Source of the DNA: Epiperipatus broadwayi
Lineage: Eukaryota; Onychophora; Udeonychophora; Euonychophora; Peripatidae
Direction: 5' to 3'
Length of the DNA stretch: 64,000 nt
NCBI GenBank assembly: GCA_028023455.1
Contig: JAQFVV010006200.1
Coordinates: forward strand, 7,595,506 to 7,659,505
Shown here: positions 11,261 through 21,690 of the stretch, in pieces
Numbering within the stretch: the first letter of the stretch is position 1
How the letters are laid out: each line of letters opens with the position of its first letter
Notes under the pieces: model-generated
What the model was told of the DNA's origin: nothing
Seen by the model: only the letters and a program-made list of their open reading frames with translations
Database searches by the model: none
Made by a program: the position numbers and the translations under genes

Positions 11261-12732
11261 TTATATGTTGACTGTTATTTGTGCTTAAATTATTATTATG
11301 AAATATCTATGAAAAATGGGAATATGTGCATGTCAAAATGAAATGTATGGCAAATAAATTTAAAAGACAATAAAAAAAATGTAAGTAATTAGCCTATGTT
11401 GTCTTTTGGATACATATACATTTGAAAGTTGTAATGATATCTGTTTATATAAATTTAATAACTGTAATGTTCGATGCAATTCAAGATTTTAAAAATAACT
11501 TGTTCTGTAATATAAATTATTTAATTATTCTTAGCATTCTTATTTCATTAATATTATTCTGAATGTATACATACACAATTCATTATTGTTGCTGAGAAAT
11601 CATGTTCTGAGATGGAAAAGTACTGGGTTGTTATGGTAATGTATTTAGTGGTATTTTTTAAATGAAAGTGGTGCTCAAAGTTAAGGAATGGTTTAGTTCA
11701 AACTTTATCTGTATATACTGAATTAAATATCTCCATGGATTGTTATTATGATAAATAATAGAATGAGATGATATCCATGTAAATAGAGATAACTTTAAAC
11801 TTTGATATTGCCAAGAAAATTGATCAATTATTACTAGTTGACATTTTGAGGCTAAATAACTTTTCTCCACTAATCTATAAAAGCTCTTTTGTTGGGGTTT
11901 ATTGAAGAAAACAATATATAATATTTGTAGATAAGTATTGACCATGATGTTCTGAAGAATGGCTTGGTGTGTGGTGATCAGGAAATATAACCTGATTATC
12001 TTACATAAAATATTATATAAATGATACATAGTTTGATCACTAACAGAAACATTATTATTAATTAAATATACTTAAGAGACAGATATTTATTATTGTATTT
12101 CTTCATAATGATAATGTGAATACTGCTGAAATGTATGGCTCATGCTATGTGAAGGAAATTTCTTTATATAAATGGATTTATTCATCTATATGTGTACTTG
12201 AGAGTCATCAGAACAACACTATCCAGATTCCTGGTACAATATACATTTGTATATATAATTAATGTAAAATTAAATGTTAATATTAGAATGATCATCTTTC
12301 CAAATTATGGTGATAGTATCAATATGCCAGTCCCTTTTATCAAATTATCAAAACATTGTAAAATGATTTGTATATGCTAGCTCCAATTTCTATAGAGAAG
12401 AAAAACCTGATAAACGAAATTATTTAAGTTAATTCTAAATCAGGCACAGATGTAAACAAGGCCTCTATCAAGCATTAACCTTCATACAGCAGAGATAATC
12501 TCTGCTCATTTTAAATCAATTGTTAAATAAAAAATTCTGGGCAAATATAAATCAATTACTGAATATGATAATACTACACAAATATTGAAAAAAAAAATCA
12601 CTTTTTAAAGTACTGTTAATAGTATCAATTCATCATTTTCTTTTGTTAAATTATCACAGCTTAAATTAAAAACAAAGGCATACATGTGTATTGCTTGGGA
12701 GTTCATAAGATGTTCAAGCACCAAATCTGTGA
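11261..12732. other. A+T-rich DNA with no gene recognised
   Basis: No splice-flanked open frames, repeats shared with elsewhere in the window, or transposon ends were recognised. Short frames here (for example on the minus strand at 11658-12029) have no familiar motifs and the composition of their surroundings. Confidence 0.5.
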
Positions 12733-12805
12733 GTGTCAAAATAGATCCTGGGACATCTCAATCCCAAGTCAGATGCTTTACCACCTGTGCTAATTGACAC
12801 AGGAC
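12733..12805 (-). mobile_element. tRNA-like SINE relic (family S3)
   Basis: Read on the minus strand: caattagcacaggtggtaaa then gcatctgacttggg, which fits a tRNA D-arm/A-box (TAGC-A-GGTGG) followed by an anticodon-arm-like stem. The B box is degraded. It is probably the head of a tRNA-derived SINE and not a working tRNA gene, since a T-loop and acceptor stem cannot be formed convincingly. Confidence 0.4.
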
Positions 12806-13170
12806 ACAGTTTAAATAATAACACTTTTCAGAATGACTTCACTCAGAGCTAGCATAATAAATACACATTTTATGTTACTTTGAAAGTTTGGTAAAAGAGA
12901 CTGGCCTACAACTAATACAGATTGTTACGTCATAGTGATTGAAAATAACGGAATTATCTCTTATATATAAAGTTGAATGCTTGGAAGTAATAAGAAGTTT
13001 TTCTTGTATGTGTTCTTAATTTGGAATTTAGAAATTGTCCAGAGCTCGAATGCAGAAAAGATTATTTTCTATTACTTTGATATTTTGACAAAAATTCCAG
13101 GCATATTGATAGTACTAATAGCGTTTGAAAAAATGATTATCTCATGCTTGTTGCACTAAATTCTAATTTT

Positions 13171-13266
13171 ATCTTTTTTTTCTTCCATATGTCATAGCAT
13201 CGACCACAACAACCGTCGGCAACCAACTGCTCGCTTGCAAAGCGGCTGCGCTGACCTCTCTGAAGG
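13171..13266 (-). mobile_element. tRNA-derived SINE (family S1), diverged copy
   Basis: Begins with the T-rich (complement of A-rich) tail and catatgtcatagcatcg, then gcaaccaactgctcgcttgc and gcggctgcgctgacctctc, as in the copies at 45.7, 48.7 and 53.4 kb. The B-box region is altered (accacaacaaccg where others have cgaacccgcaacc). No convincing target duplication was found. Confidence 0.7.
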
Positions 13267-13394
13267 AAATGTAGCGGCGGGGTGTGATAGATAAAAAGAA
13301 AGGGGGATTAATCTGATATCTTATTACACTAAGATCAATAACTCGCCAGATTATAGAATACAATTTAAGAAAAAATGTGAATTAATTTGATTGG

Positions 13395-13432
13395 TTATAT
13401 AGAGAGAGAAAGAGCTTGAAAGAGAGAGACGA
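13395..13432. repeat. GA-rich low-complexity tract
   Basis: Runs of agagagaaagagc and aaagagagagac, degenerate GA repeats on the plus strand. Confidence 0.7.
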
Positions 13433-13689
13433 ATGATAAGTTTGTCAATCAAAACGAAAAAAAAATCAGAACTATTTTAATTAAGACATTAAAAAAGTCT
13501 ATAAAAGACAATTTTATAATTAAAACTTTCTCTAAATGCATTAAAAGTAATTGAAAGTTACGTTAACTGGCTAAATAATTTTATTATAACAGTTAGCTAA
13601 TGACAATCATTGTTATTTATTAATTTTTAATGCATTTTGATAGAAATAATATCTGTCTTTAGTTTTAAAAAGTGCGAAACAATATTAAT

Positions 13690-13815
13690 AATGACATGTG
13701 TATAAAATTTTGATTATCAACTGCGTTTCATCCCGAAGATACGAATCAATTGCCGTCATTAGTTGTCGCGCCGTTCACCTGCTCTTTTAATCATTAATCT
13801 TTTTTTCGAAGCTGC
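13690..13815. promoter_or_regulatory. CpG-containing non-repeat patch, possible regulatory DNA
   Basis: About nine CpG dinucleotides occur in little more than 100 bases (for example gttgtcgcgccgttcacc), while most of the window is nearly free of CpG. The flanks contain homeodomain-like TAAT clusters (taatcattaatc, attaatcaatttaat). No open frame with plausible splice sites covers it. This may be an unmethylated regulatory element of a neighbouring host gene, inferred from composition only. Confidence 0.25.
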
Positions 13816-14860
13816 CCGTATTAATCAATTTAATAATAATTGCAATCCTAAGTTTTGATGCAATTTACAAGATTATTAATAACAAGTAAAATGACATTAG
13901 AGTTTTAAACATATTTCAAGTATTAGCTGGTTAGAAACGTTTAGAAGGACAAAATAGTTAGCAATAAAATTACAAATAAACTCAGATTTATTATAGCGTT
14001 GAGTGTTAGATCTACATAATTCAAATTTAAAAAGGCTCATCATAATGACGTAGTCATGTTTTTGCAAGGCTTATGATTTGGGCTCAAAGTCTGTTTGAGT
14101 AAGTTCTAAATCGAGCTAGTATTTTGCTTCTAGCGAACTAATTCATAGCCAATCACATAACTATATAATATTGGGAAGAAATAGTATTAATATTTTGATT
14201 TAGAGAGTAATACAAAATTTAAAAATAATAAAGACTGCATAAAATGCATAATAAAATATGTTGAAGTAATCAAACTGGTCTATTCAATTTGACCAATTCC
14301 TAAATGCTCCTCAAACTCAAATTTCACTATTTATTCCTAAATTTAACATTCCTTCTATATGTGTGAGCAGTGATTGGTTTATAATTTGAACATGCAACTA
14401 AAAATAGTTGACTGAATACTCGAATTCTGAAATCTGGATGTAAGATTATGAAAGTATGCATTTTTTATGACATGTTTAAAGAGAAGACAGTATCTGCAGA
14501 TATACATGTTTTTCTCTCAAGAGATATAAATGTAGTTTCAACACTATGTCTAATTGTAGTTTATCAATGTATTCTATTTTTTGCCACATCTATTAATGAA
14601 ATAATCAACAAAGCACTTTTTAGAACATCTCTGAGATAAAATTTATAATATATATAGAGTCTAAATCTTTATTGAAATCTATACTTACATTCACCATAAA
14701 ACATCCTTTCTCTCTCTTCATTATTTATTCATCTCATATGTCCAATCCAATGAAATTATGATTTTACAATCATAGAACTTTAAAATAACACATTCAACAA
14801 ATTGAAAAACAGATTGATTCATCTTATGATCTGCCATTTTATTTTTAAAATTTTATGAGG
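13816..14860. other. Unassigned A+T-rich DNA
   Basis: No coding, repeat or RNA feature was recognised apart from the compositional patch just upstream. The short plus-strand frame at 14448-14639 has no recognisable motif. Confidence 0.5.
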
Positions 14861-14864
14861 CATT

Positions 14865-16050
14865 TTTAAATGAATTTTTTTAATGCCTTTACATTACACC
14901 AATGGGATAACCAAGTCTCATTTCCATACAATAAATTGAGTAAAATAACATCTTTATATAGAATGAATTTAGTTACCATAGGTATTTTCTTTTGAATAAA
15001 CATCCTATCTTTTAACTTGTTAAAAGCTACAGCACATTAAAGTCTATATTGCATCTTACTATTTAAGTCTATCTTTCTACCTAAAAAACTACCAAAATAT
15101 TTAAATTGGTTTAATACAAATGTTGACAACCATTCATACTAAATGTTGCTAAAAAAAATTTTTGTTTTTGGCTGACAAAATCTTATGTTCATCACTAAGC
15201 CAAAGTCATACATATTGATAACATTAAATATATCATCTTTTAAACAGGCAAAAATACTACATTAATCAGTATACTATTAATGCAGAATTCAAGAAAATAA
15301 AATTCTTCTTTTTATTTTGTTTAATTTAATTAAAAATTCTTCCTTTAAACTAGTAATGCATCTGAATTTTGGACTGATGAAGATACCTGAAATCATTCTC
15401 CATCACAGTAATAAAAATCAAAAACAATGTTGACACAAGTATACATTCTTGTATACTTGTTTAATACCAATTTCCATTTCAAATGCATCAGATTTTCCAT
15501 TTGTAGCTACAATAATTGTCATTCCATCATATAAAACCTTTAATATGAATAAACTTTCATGGATAATCAATTAATTTTAAACAATACCTTAGAACTGTTT
15601 GATGATTTGAATGCAATATATAAATCACCCTTTTGCTTACAAGACTTTTTTTTCCATTTATCTGATAACAAAAACCATAACTACCATCTACAACTAGATT
15701 CAATCTTAAATAAGTTTAAAGTACTTTTGCTGTAGTGAATGATAATGATACGCCATGATAATTAATTCAATCTTGCTTAATCTCTTTCTTTTTGAAAATC
15801 AGAACAATAGAAGCATATTTAAGATCAGTTAGCAAAACTTTATGATTTCATATAATCTTGTAATCATTAAAAAAATTTCAATATTTTTTAAGTTAACAAA
15901 GAATCATCATATTCAAAAATTCTCCAGATATCTTATCAGAATCTGCAATCTTTCCATTTTTGAGATTGCAAAGAGCTGTTTTGACTTCATTAAGCTAATA
16001 TCTTTGTCCAAAGGTCAGCGAAGATATAAAATAGATAAACCATTAAAAGG
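14865..16050 (-). pseudogene. Degraded LINE reverse transcriptase, antisense
   Basis: No long frame survives, but three-frame reading of the minus strand recovers an ordered series of LINE RT blocks from right to left. ISKMERLQ near 15,960 is the degenerate LKNGK-type block. GDLYIAFKSS near 15,625 is the motif with the first catalytic Asp degraded. LYDGMTIIVATNGKSDAFE near 15,500 comes next, then a VKQG-like motif near 15,465. At about 15,270 YTD is followed by a stop where the second catalytic Asp should be, then CSIFA, and near 15,190 there is FCQPKTKI. LLYGNETWLSH lies near 14,930. This is a different, much older LINE than the one at 8.8-11.2 kb. The whole stretch is dead. Confidence 0.65.
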
Positions 16051-16250
16051 TTTCATCTCAATTCTTGTATCATTATGCAAGCAATGATTAAAATACTTTT
16101 CCTATCCCCTTAAAATATTGTCACTATATAAATGAGTACTGCAAGATATCAAAGAATGTTTAAACTTAAATGAATAAATCATTGAAAAGAAATGTTTCAA
16201 TTAAATGTAGTTTAAATAAACATAGATGCATCCATAGGTACTTGCAGATA

Positions 16251-16437
16251 ATTCAACCGATGACATATTACCCTGAAGGCATATCAGTCTAATCTTGCGA
16301 TTTTTAAGATAACGTCTCCAAGTGATCTGCAGACACATTTAGTCGCTAAAATGTGTCCGCAGATCACGTGAACACAGTACATTAAAAATCACAAGATTAG
16401 ACTGATATGCCTTCAGGGTAATACGTCATTGGTTGAT
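16251..16437. repeat. Long hairpin at the left end of the Merlin element
   Basis: A near-perfect inverted repeat. The left arm (attcaaccgatgacatatta, then ccctgaaggcatatcagtct and so on to cacattta) is mirrored by the right arm ending gggtaatacgtcattggttg, with its centre near 16,344 at ttagtcgctaa. The inner half of the TIR is therefore present a second time, inverted, about 187 bases inside. It looks like a palindromic MITE of the same family or an inversion duplication of the tip. The right end of the element has no equivalent. Confidence 0.85.
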
Positions 16438-16694
16438 CACATTATAAAAAACAAAAAAATAGACAAAAATGTGACACCGGTCACGTGATAAAAATAAAAA
16501 AAATGGAAAAATGGCAAAAATATAAAATACGATCACGTGGTTTTTTAGATGGCTTCTTGGCGGGCAGAAAATGAACACCACCATGTTTCTTGGTCCTGAA
16601 AAAAAAAATACAAAATTAAAAAAAATACAAAAAAACAAAAAATTATTGAAAATTTACATGCATGAAATACAAAATAAGGTCAATACAAAATATA

Positions 16695-17545
16695 AAAATG
16701 TACTGTATATTGCTAATTTGAGTTAAAAAATTATTGAAAATTATTTACGTTATTAAGTGGAAGTTTGATAAGTGTAGAAATATTAACAAAATTTTTTTGT
16801 AAATTTAAAAAAAAAACAGATAAAAAACACTTTACCCAAATTAATGGCGATCTTGTATAAAACGTGTCATCACATGCCGCAGTTTTACATACATTTGGTA
16901 ATTTTAAAAATGTACTGTATATTGTTAATTTGAGTTAAAAAATTATTGAAAATTATTTACAAATTAAACGTAATTAAGTGGAAGTTTGATAAGTGTAGAA
17001 ATATTAGCAAAAAATTTTTGTAAATTAAAAAAAAAAAAAACAGGTAAAAAAAACACTTTACCCGAATTAATGTGAATCTGGCATTAATGGCGATCTTGTA
17101 TAAAACGTGTCATCACATGCCGTAGTTTTACATACATTTGGTAATTTTAAAAACGTACTGTATATTGTTAATTTGAGTTAAAAAATTATTGAAAATTATT
17201 TACAAATTAAATGTAATTAAGTGGTGGTTTGATAAGTGTAGAAATATTAACAAAAAAATTTTGTAAATTTAAAAAAAAAAAATTAATGCGAATCTAGCAT
17301 TAATGGCGATCTTGTATAAAACGTGTCATCACATGCCATAGTTTTACATACATTTTGGTAATTTTAAAAACGTACTGTATATTACTAATTTGATTAAAAA
17401 AATTATTGAAAATTATTTACAAAGTAAACGTAATTAAGTGGAAGTTTGATCATTGTAGAAATATTAACAAAAAATGTTTGTACATTTAAAATAAAGATTT
17501 AATGCGAATATGGCATTAATGGCGACCTTACTTTTTCATGCATTT
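16695..17545. repeat. About four tandem repeats of 212-243 bases
   Basis: The landmark gtactgtatatt recurs at 16700, 16912, 17155 and 17372, each followed by a tttgagttaaaaaattattg block and then aagtgtagaaatatta, and (for the first three) by ggcgatcttgtataaaacgt and gtcatcacatgcc. Period differences (212, 243, 217) come from A-run length and a short insert gaatctggcattaatgg. The array lies inside the Merlin element downstream of the transposase stop. Confidence 0.85.
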
Positions 17546-17633
17546 GGATTACTTATTTTCTATATTCAATAATATAATTAATTATAACATTATAATTATT
17601 AGAAAAAAAATTAAAATTACTTACAAATAGCAT

Positions 17634-18530
17634 TCACTGCAGAGGACTGAATTGGGATATATGTTCCAAAATCGCAGCGAAAAGATCAGCTTTATATGAC
17701 TGCCTCCACATAAACTCGCTCAAATATGAGTCCAGGTGCTGATGTGCTGTCCCTTTGTGTTTTTTATTATGCCATTTGACCAAATCCCACAACCTTTCAA
17801 CATTTTGTATATGTACGTCAGTTGTGGGGTCTACGAAGTTGTATGTGTGATTAACACAATGGTGTTCATATCCAGCCTCAGCTAACTCTTCGCTCTTATA
17901 TCTCTTCCAGCAATCGCTGTAGATAGTTGAGCCTTCGTGTACATTTTGCAAAATTTCTTGCATGAGAGTAAACATACTTCTATCTCAAATGGCTACAATA
18001 AAACATTCGTCAGTCTCTCTGCATATGCCACCAAATAACCATTGCTGTGGTAGGACTCTTCCAGCATTGTTCTTCTGTTTTATGAAGAGGCTTTCGTTGA
18101 TTTCCATGATTGTGTTGGGACCTCCGATTTTCCGCCTTTCATTTCTTAACAATCTCCAGGTACAAACTTCGTGGAGGTAGTTGTTCCAATTGATAACAGT
18201 TTTGTCCGAAATATTCAATTCCTCCGCACAAAATGTTATGGATGTTAATTGTTTGGACCAACTGTAGATGAAATGTATAGTGGTCACGAAAGTCATTTTG
18301 GAGCCAATGAACCACGTGCCTTTTCTCATTGCAATTTGAGATAGACAATCTTTCAAGTTGCATTGGCATTGTTTCACCGAATTGGGTTCCGAATTGTGAA
18401 CATACTTTTTCATTTCATGACCATTTTGACACAATTTTCTTTTGGGGAGAAGTCCGTGGTCTTGTAAGAAGACGATTGCTTCTTCCTCCGTAGTTGGTAA
18501 ATTAAATAAGGTTGTTGTTCAGCCATCATA
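17634..18530 (-). pseudogene. Merlin (IS1595/ISXO2-like) transposase, broken
   Basis: The minus-strand frames 18434-17985 and 17975-17634 are parts of one DDE transposase. An N-terminal segment rich in Cys (CQNGHEMKK, QCQCNLKDC) resembles the zinc-binding region of this family. Then come the block MEINESLF with QQWLFGGICRET, a TGA stop where the family reads on, and STIYSDCW, HTYNFVDP, NVERLWDLVKWHNKK. The second catalytic Asp (YSDCW) and the Glu (NVERLW) are kept. The first Asp, expected in an EIDES-type motif, is Asn (codon aac near 18,095). The frame upstream of 18,434 is open to about 18,510, where a one-base indel separates it from the likely start ATG near 18,523. It carries three independent lesions, so it is non-functional. 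Confidence 0.85.
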
Positions 18531-18832
18531 AATGCAAATAACGCAAATATCTCAAAGTAGAAGAGCTCAAAAAAGTCACTGTGATGCCGTGGATAGCAAA
18601 ATCACAATAGACAGAAAAATCAAAAAAAAAAAATCAAAAAATTTCCCAAACCTCTCTCCGAATTTTAAATTTCGCGGGTAAAAAAAAAAATTGACTCTCT
18701 GATGGATTAATCATGCCAGTCACTTGGTTTCCATGACAACGTTGTCATGCAAAAAATGTCGATATCTACCAGAAGGGAAATCGGCAAGTCAACTATGTCA
18801 TCGGTTGAATTATCCATAAGTACCCATCTATA

Positions 18833-19140
18833 TATTAATTAATGGAACCGAGTTTATAAATTACTTTATATGGGAATGAATTCCTAAAATATTAAATTAA
18901 TTGTATAGATCTAAAACCTTACAGATATGGAAATAAAGTCCTAAGATTAATTAATATCACAGCCTTAAAAACTTACCATGTACGGAAATAAATTCCTAAG
19001 AAAGTAATTTATTGTATAATTAAAACGCTAAGAGGAATTTCATTGTAAGATAACAAATTCTAAGTAATACGGAAATTAATTAAGTGAAATGATTAATTAA
19101 AGCCAAAGAATTTATTCCAGAAAAGATAAGAAAAACAAAA
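18833..19140. other. A+T-rich DNA flanking the Merlin element
   Basis: Contains repeats of ggaaataaa-ttcctaag-like words (for example near 18,870, 18,930 and 18,985), suggesting an old internally repetitive sequence. No gene was recognised. Confidence 0.35.
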
Positions 19141-19420
19141 GAAGAGATGGATATAAATGGCTAGAGAAAAAGAACTGTGGGCTTTTTTTGTGAGCTCTTA
19201 CTGTGGTAGCTGCTACTATTAGTGCATCCGTGAGTTGAAGAGGAGTGAAGATCATCTTCAGAGGATTTCAGTCCCAGAATCTCAGCTGCTCTAGGTCACT
19301 AAGCCTACTAGTACTTTTAACAGACTGTCTTTGTCTTATTATTATTTTGAACACCTCAAGAGGCTCTTAGAGGGTGTGTTATAAAGCTTAGTGAAATAAA
19401 GTTAATTAATAGCTTTTCCT
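19141..19420 (+). promoter_or_regulatory. TATA-containing promoter-like segment, possible LTR remnant
   Basis: A good TATA box (gatataaatggc near 19,150) is followed about 35 bases later by a G+C-richer stretch of about 150 bases with no CpG depletion, unlike the flanks, and then by gtgaaataaagttaa near 19,400, which contains an AATAAA polyadenylation word. TATA, then a short transcribed-looking region, then a polyA signal is the order expected in an LTR. No LTR termini, target duplication or second copy is visible here, so this stays tentative. Confidence 0.25.
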
Positions 19421-20930
19421 TAATTGTATAAACAGTGATCGCTATTCAGTAATTAATCAGTGAATTAAGCTTGAGTTCAAATGCAGACTTTATATTAGTG
19501 TTAAAGATCAGTATAGTAATTATTTTTCCAAATTGTTAGTAAATTATTATTGCTAAATATATGTGCTGTTATTCTGTCAAGTTTTATTGTATATTTGTTT
19601 GCCCCAATCATAGTTGGGGCACAGCAAGTGCTATTGGTGGATTTTAATATTTTTCAGATCTATGTGTTGCTTTTAATACATCATATAATTCTCAAAAATA
19701 ACTATGATCCGTAAATAACTGCATCTCCATTGTTTTAGTGCACCTATCATTTTTAAGCTTTTATATCAGTCATTGAATTTGCTTCTTTAAATTTCTATAT
19801 TTATTATAAAGCTCCACATTCAATTCATTATCTTGTCAATCAGAAAATTAATAATAATATCATTGTCAGAAAACCAGACATGATTCCTTTTTTTTAGTAA
19901 ATAGAAGAAATTTTCTTATATCCATAACATACTCCTTATAAAAATTCTATGCTTTAAATATCAAGACAATCCTGAAAGTTCAAATTAGCAATTTTAGAGA
20001 TTAATAGATGTTGAAATTTAGTATGAATAATACATACTTTTAAAAAATGAATATGAAATAATAATTATTTTTAATATAACTATAATTTTAAATTTAAGGC
20101 ATACTAATCCGTATTCCTTCAACAATATGCATTTGTAAATGCTGGCATAATTGCAATTTCATTTCTTACAACTTATCAGTCAATAATTAAAAGAGCAATA
20201 ATGAGGAACAGCTTAATACATTAGTAATCCTTAGTTTGATTGTTGTTACAGTCATTAATGAGTTGGGTTGGAATTGGTTTGAGATATGCAATTTTATTTG
20301 GACAATGCCATATTTAGAATAATCTTGCCTATTACAGCAGTGAAAAGAGCATTTAAAATATAGTCTAAAACTAGTCTAAATTACTTATTCTGGCAGGTTG
20401 TACCAGGTAATTACTTATTATAGTGATAGAAAATCAGTAGTAGTAATAAAGCAGGTGATAATGAAAGTGCTAAAGGTAGGTATTATAATTGTTGTGCTAA
20501 TTATAGATATGTGGATGTGCAAACTTAAATTGAGTCAAACTCTGCAAGACCCAAATTATATGATTGCACTAGTAATTGAGTACCTATCAAGATCTAAGAG
20601 TGATATAGTGCTTTTAATTAACTATATTTTACAGAGAAAGGAAGTCCAAGTTGATGGCCTCAAGTTTTTTAAAGAAAGACACAATAATTAATGAAAATAG
20701 TAATACATGGTATTCAGTGATCTATAATGTCTAATTTAGCATCTTCTAATCCTTGGACTTACTCAATGTACCAATGAAAAGTTAATAGTGTTAAAACATG
20801 GTTTTATAATGGTAATTGTGCTCATTTTGTAAGTCACACAATACATGCTATATCATTAGATTAAAAGAATTTTTTAAAAAGTTCATTTTTTTCCTTTCTT
20901 AATACAGTAACATCATAAAAAAAATATTTT
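19421..20930. other. A+T-rich DNA, no feature recognised
   Basis: Neither strand shows a recognisable domain. The plus-strand frame at 20398-20691 is hydrophobic in part but has no motif I know and no promoter or splice context. It may be the unrecognisable upstream part of the LINE endonuclease scrap that begins near 20,935. Confidence 0.4.
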
Positions 20931-20934
20931 TTTC

Positions 20935-21160
20935 TGTTTGGAGACTTTATTGCATGTGTTGGTACAAACAATAAACTTTGACCAAAGTTATTAAAAATAA
21001 TGGAGTTTTTGCTTCAATTTTAAATGATCTGTTGTTATTGAATTTGTGTACAATATATGAATTGACTATCACAAGCATTTTGTTTAGGCAGTTGTTTTGA
21101 AAATAATATTTCATCCCTTTAAGTAATGTCACAACAGCTATCAGATAAGAATGAAAATCT
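20935..21160 (+). pseudogene. LINE endonuclease scrap
   Basis: FGDFIACVGTNN at the start aligns with the conserved GDFNARVG motif of LINE endonucleases. In shifted frames it is followed by an NNGVFASILNDLLLLNLC-like segment that corresponds to the NxNGxxLLxLC block. Frameshifts and stops abound. The rest of the endonuclease and the whole RT are missing before the C-terminal scrap at 21.4 kb. Confidence 0.5.
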
Positions 21161-21414
21161 AGTCCTAAAGATAAATGCTAAATAAATTTATCCTTCAATA
21201 GCTTAGTGAAAAAACAAAAACAGACAATAGTGAGTTAGAAAGTTAACAACTATAAATATATGTCATATTATTATTGTAAATGAAAATATAATGAATAATA
21301 ATCATAAAAGTGAGCCGTGCTTTTACTTGAAATAATTTAATATTTTAAAAAAATGATATCTATGTGTTTGAAAAGAAAATATTTTTAGTAACTATGTTTG
21401 TCAATAATTATTTA

Positions 21415-21690
21415 TAAACCTGACTCATGGACACAATGGATTGAAAACCACACAGTAAAATGCAGAAATGTATGCTGGAAGTACCAAGGAGAAATAAAAT
21501 AGTGAAACACATGCATGAGAAAACAAACAGCTATTACTAATATTATTAAGAGAATTAACAGATTGAGTCAGAAATAGGATGGGCATGTTTTTAGAAAAAA
21601 GGACAATATATGAAGAAATAAAGCATTAAACTGAATTTCAAAAGCTTTAAAGAGATTATTATCGAGATAGATAGATGAAATAAAACTTTA
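21415..21690 (+). pseudogene. RTE-like LINE C-terminal scrap
   Basis: Translated pieces KCMLEVPRRNK, IIKRINRLSQK and DGHVFRKKDN follow the order of the C-terminal MERCML...RRD / IKRLKWSWAGH / RRDD segment of the LINE at 10.8-11.05 kb, and are more diverged. Together with the endonuclease scrap 260 bases upstream, this is the internally deleted remnant of one or two RTE-like insertions. Confidence 0.55.

Larger units (their letters stand above)
16237..18824 (-). mobile_element. Merlin-type DNA transposon, complete but inactive
   Basis: Both ends are visible. The left end GGTACTTGCAG then ATAATTCAACCGATGACATA is matched by the reverse complement of the right end, giving TIRs of about 31 bases with few mismatches. 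Near-identical 8-base repeats, catccata (16229-16236) and catctata (18825-18832), flank it, which fits the 8-9-bp target duplication known for Merlin (IS1595/ISXO2-like). The transposase is on the minus strand in the right half. The left half holds a large hairpin and about four tandem repeats. It lies just downstream of an older LINE relic. The single TSD mismatch and the coding lesions indicate moderate age. Confidence 0.85.

Noticed and set aside
11658-12029. 123-codon minus-strand frame
   Set aside because: No motif, high Leu/Ile/Tyr content typical of chance frames in A+T-rich DNA.
16426-16638. Phe-rich 70-codon minus-strand frame
   Set aside because: Produced by A-runs within the Merlin subterminal region. 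Low complexity and no motif.
16695-17545. CRISPR-like array
   Set aside because: The repeats are 212-243-base tandem units without spacers, inside a eukaryotic DNA transposon.
17962-18180. Plus-strand frame overlapping the Merlin transposase
   Set aside because: It is the antisense shadow of the transposase, which has clear DDE-family motifs.
20398-20691. 97-codon plus-strand frame upstream of a LINE endonuclease scrap
   Set aside because: I tried to fit it to the N-terminal endonuclease motifs and could not. Not supportable as a gene.
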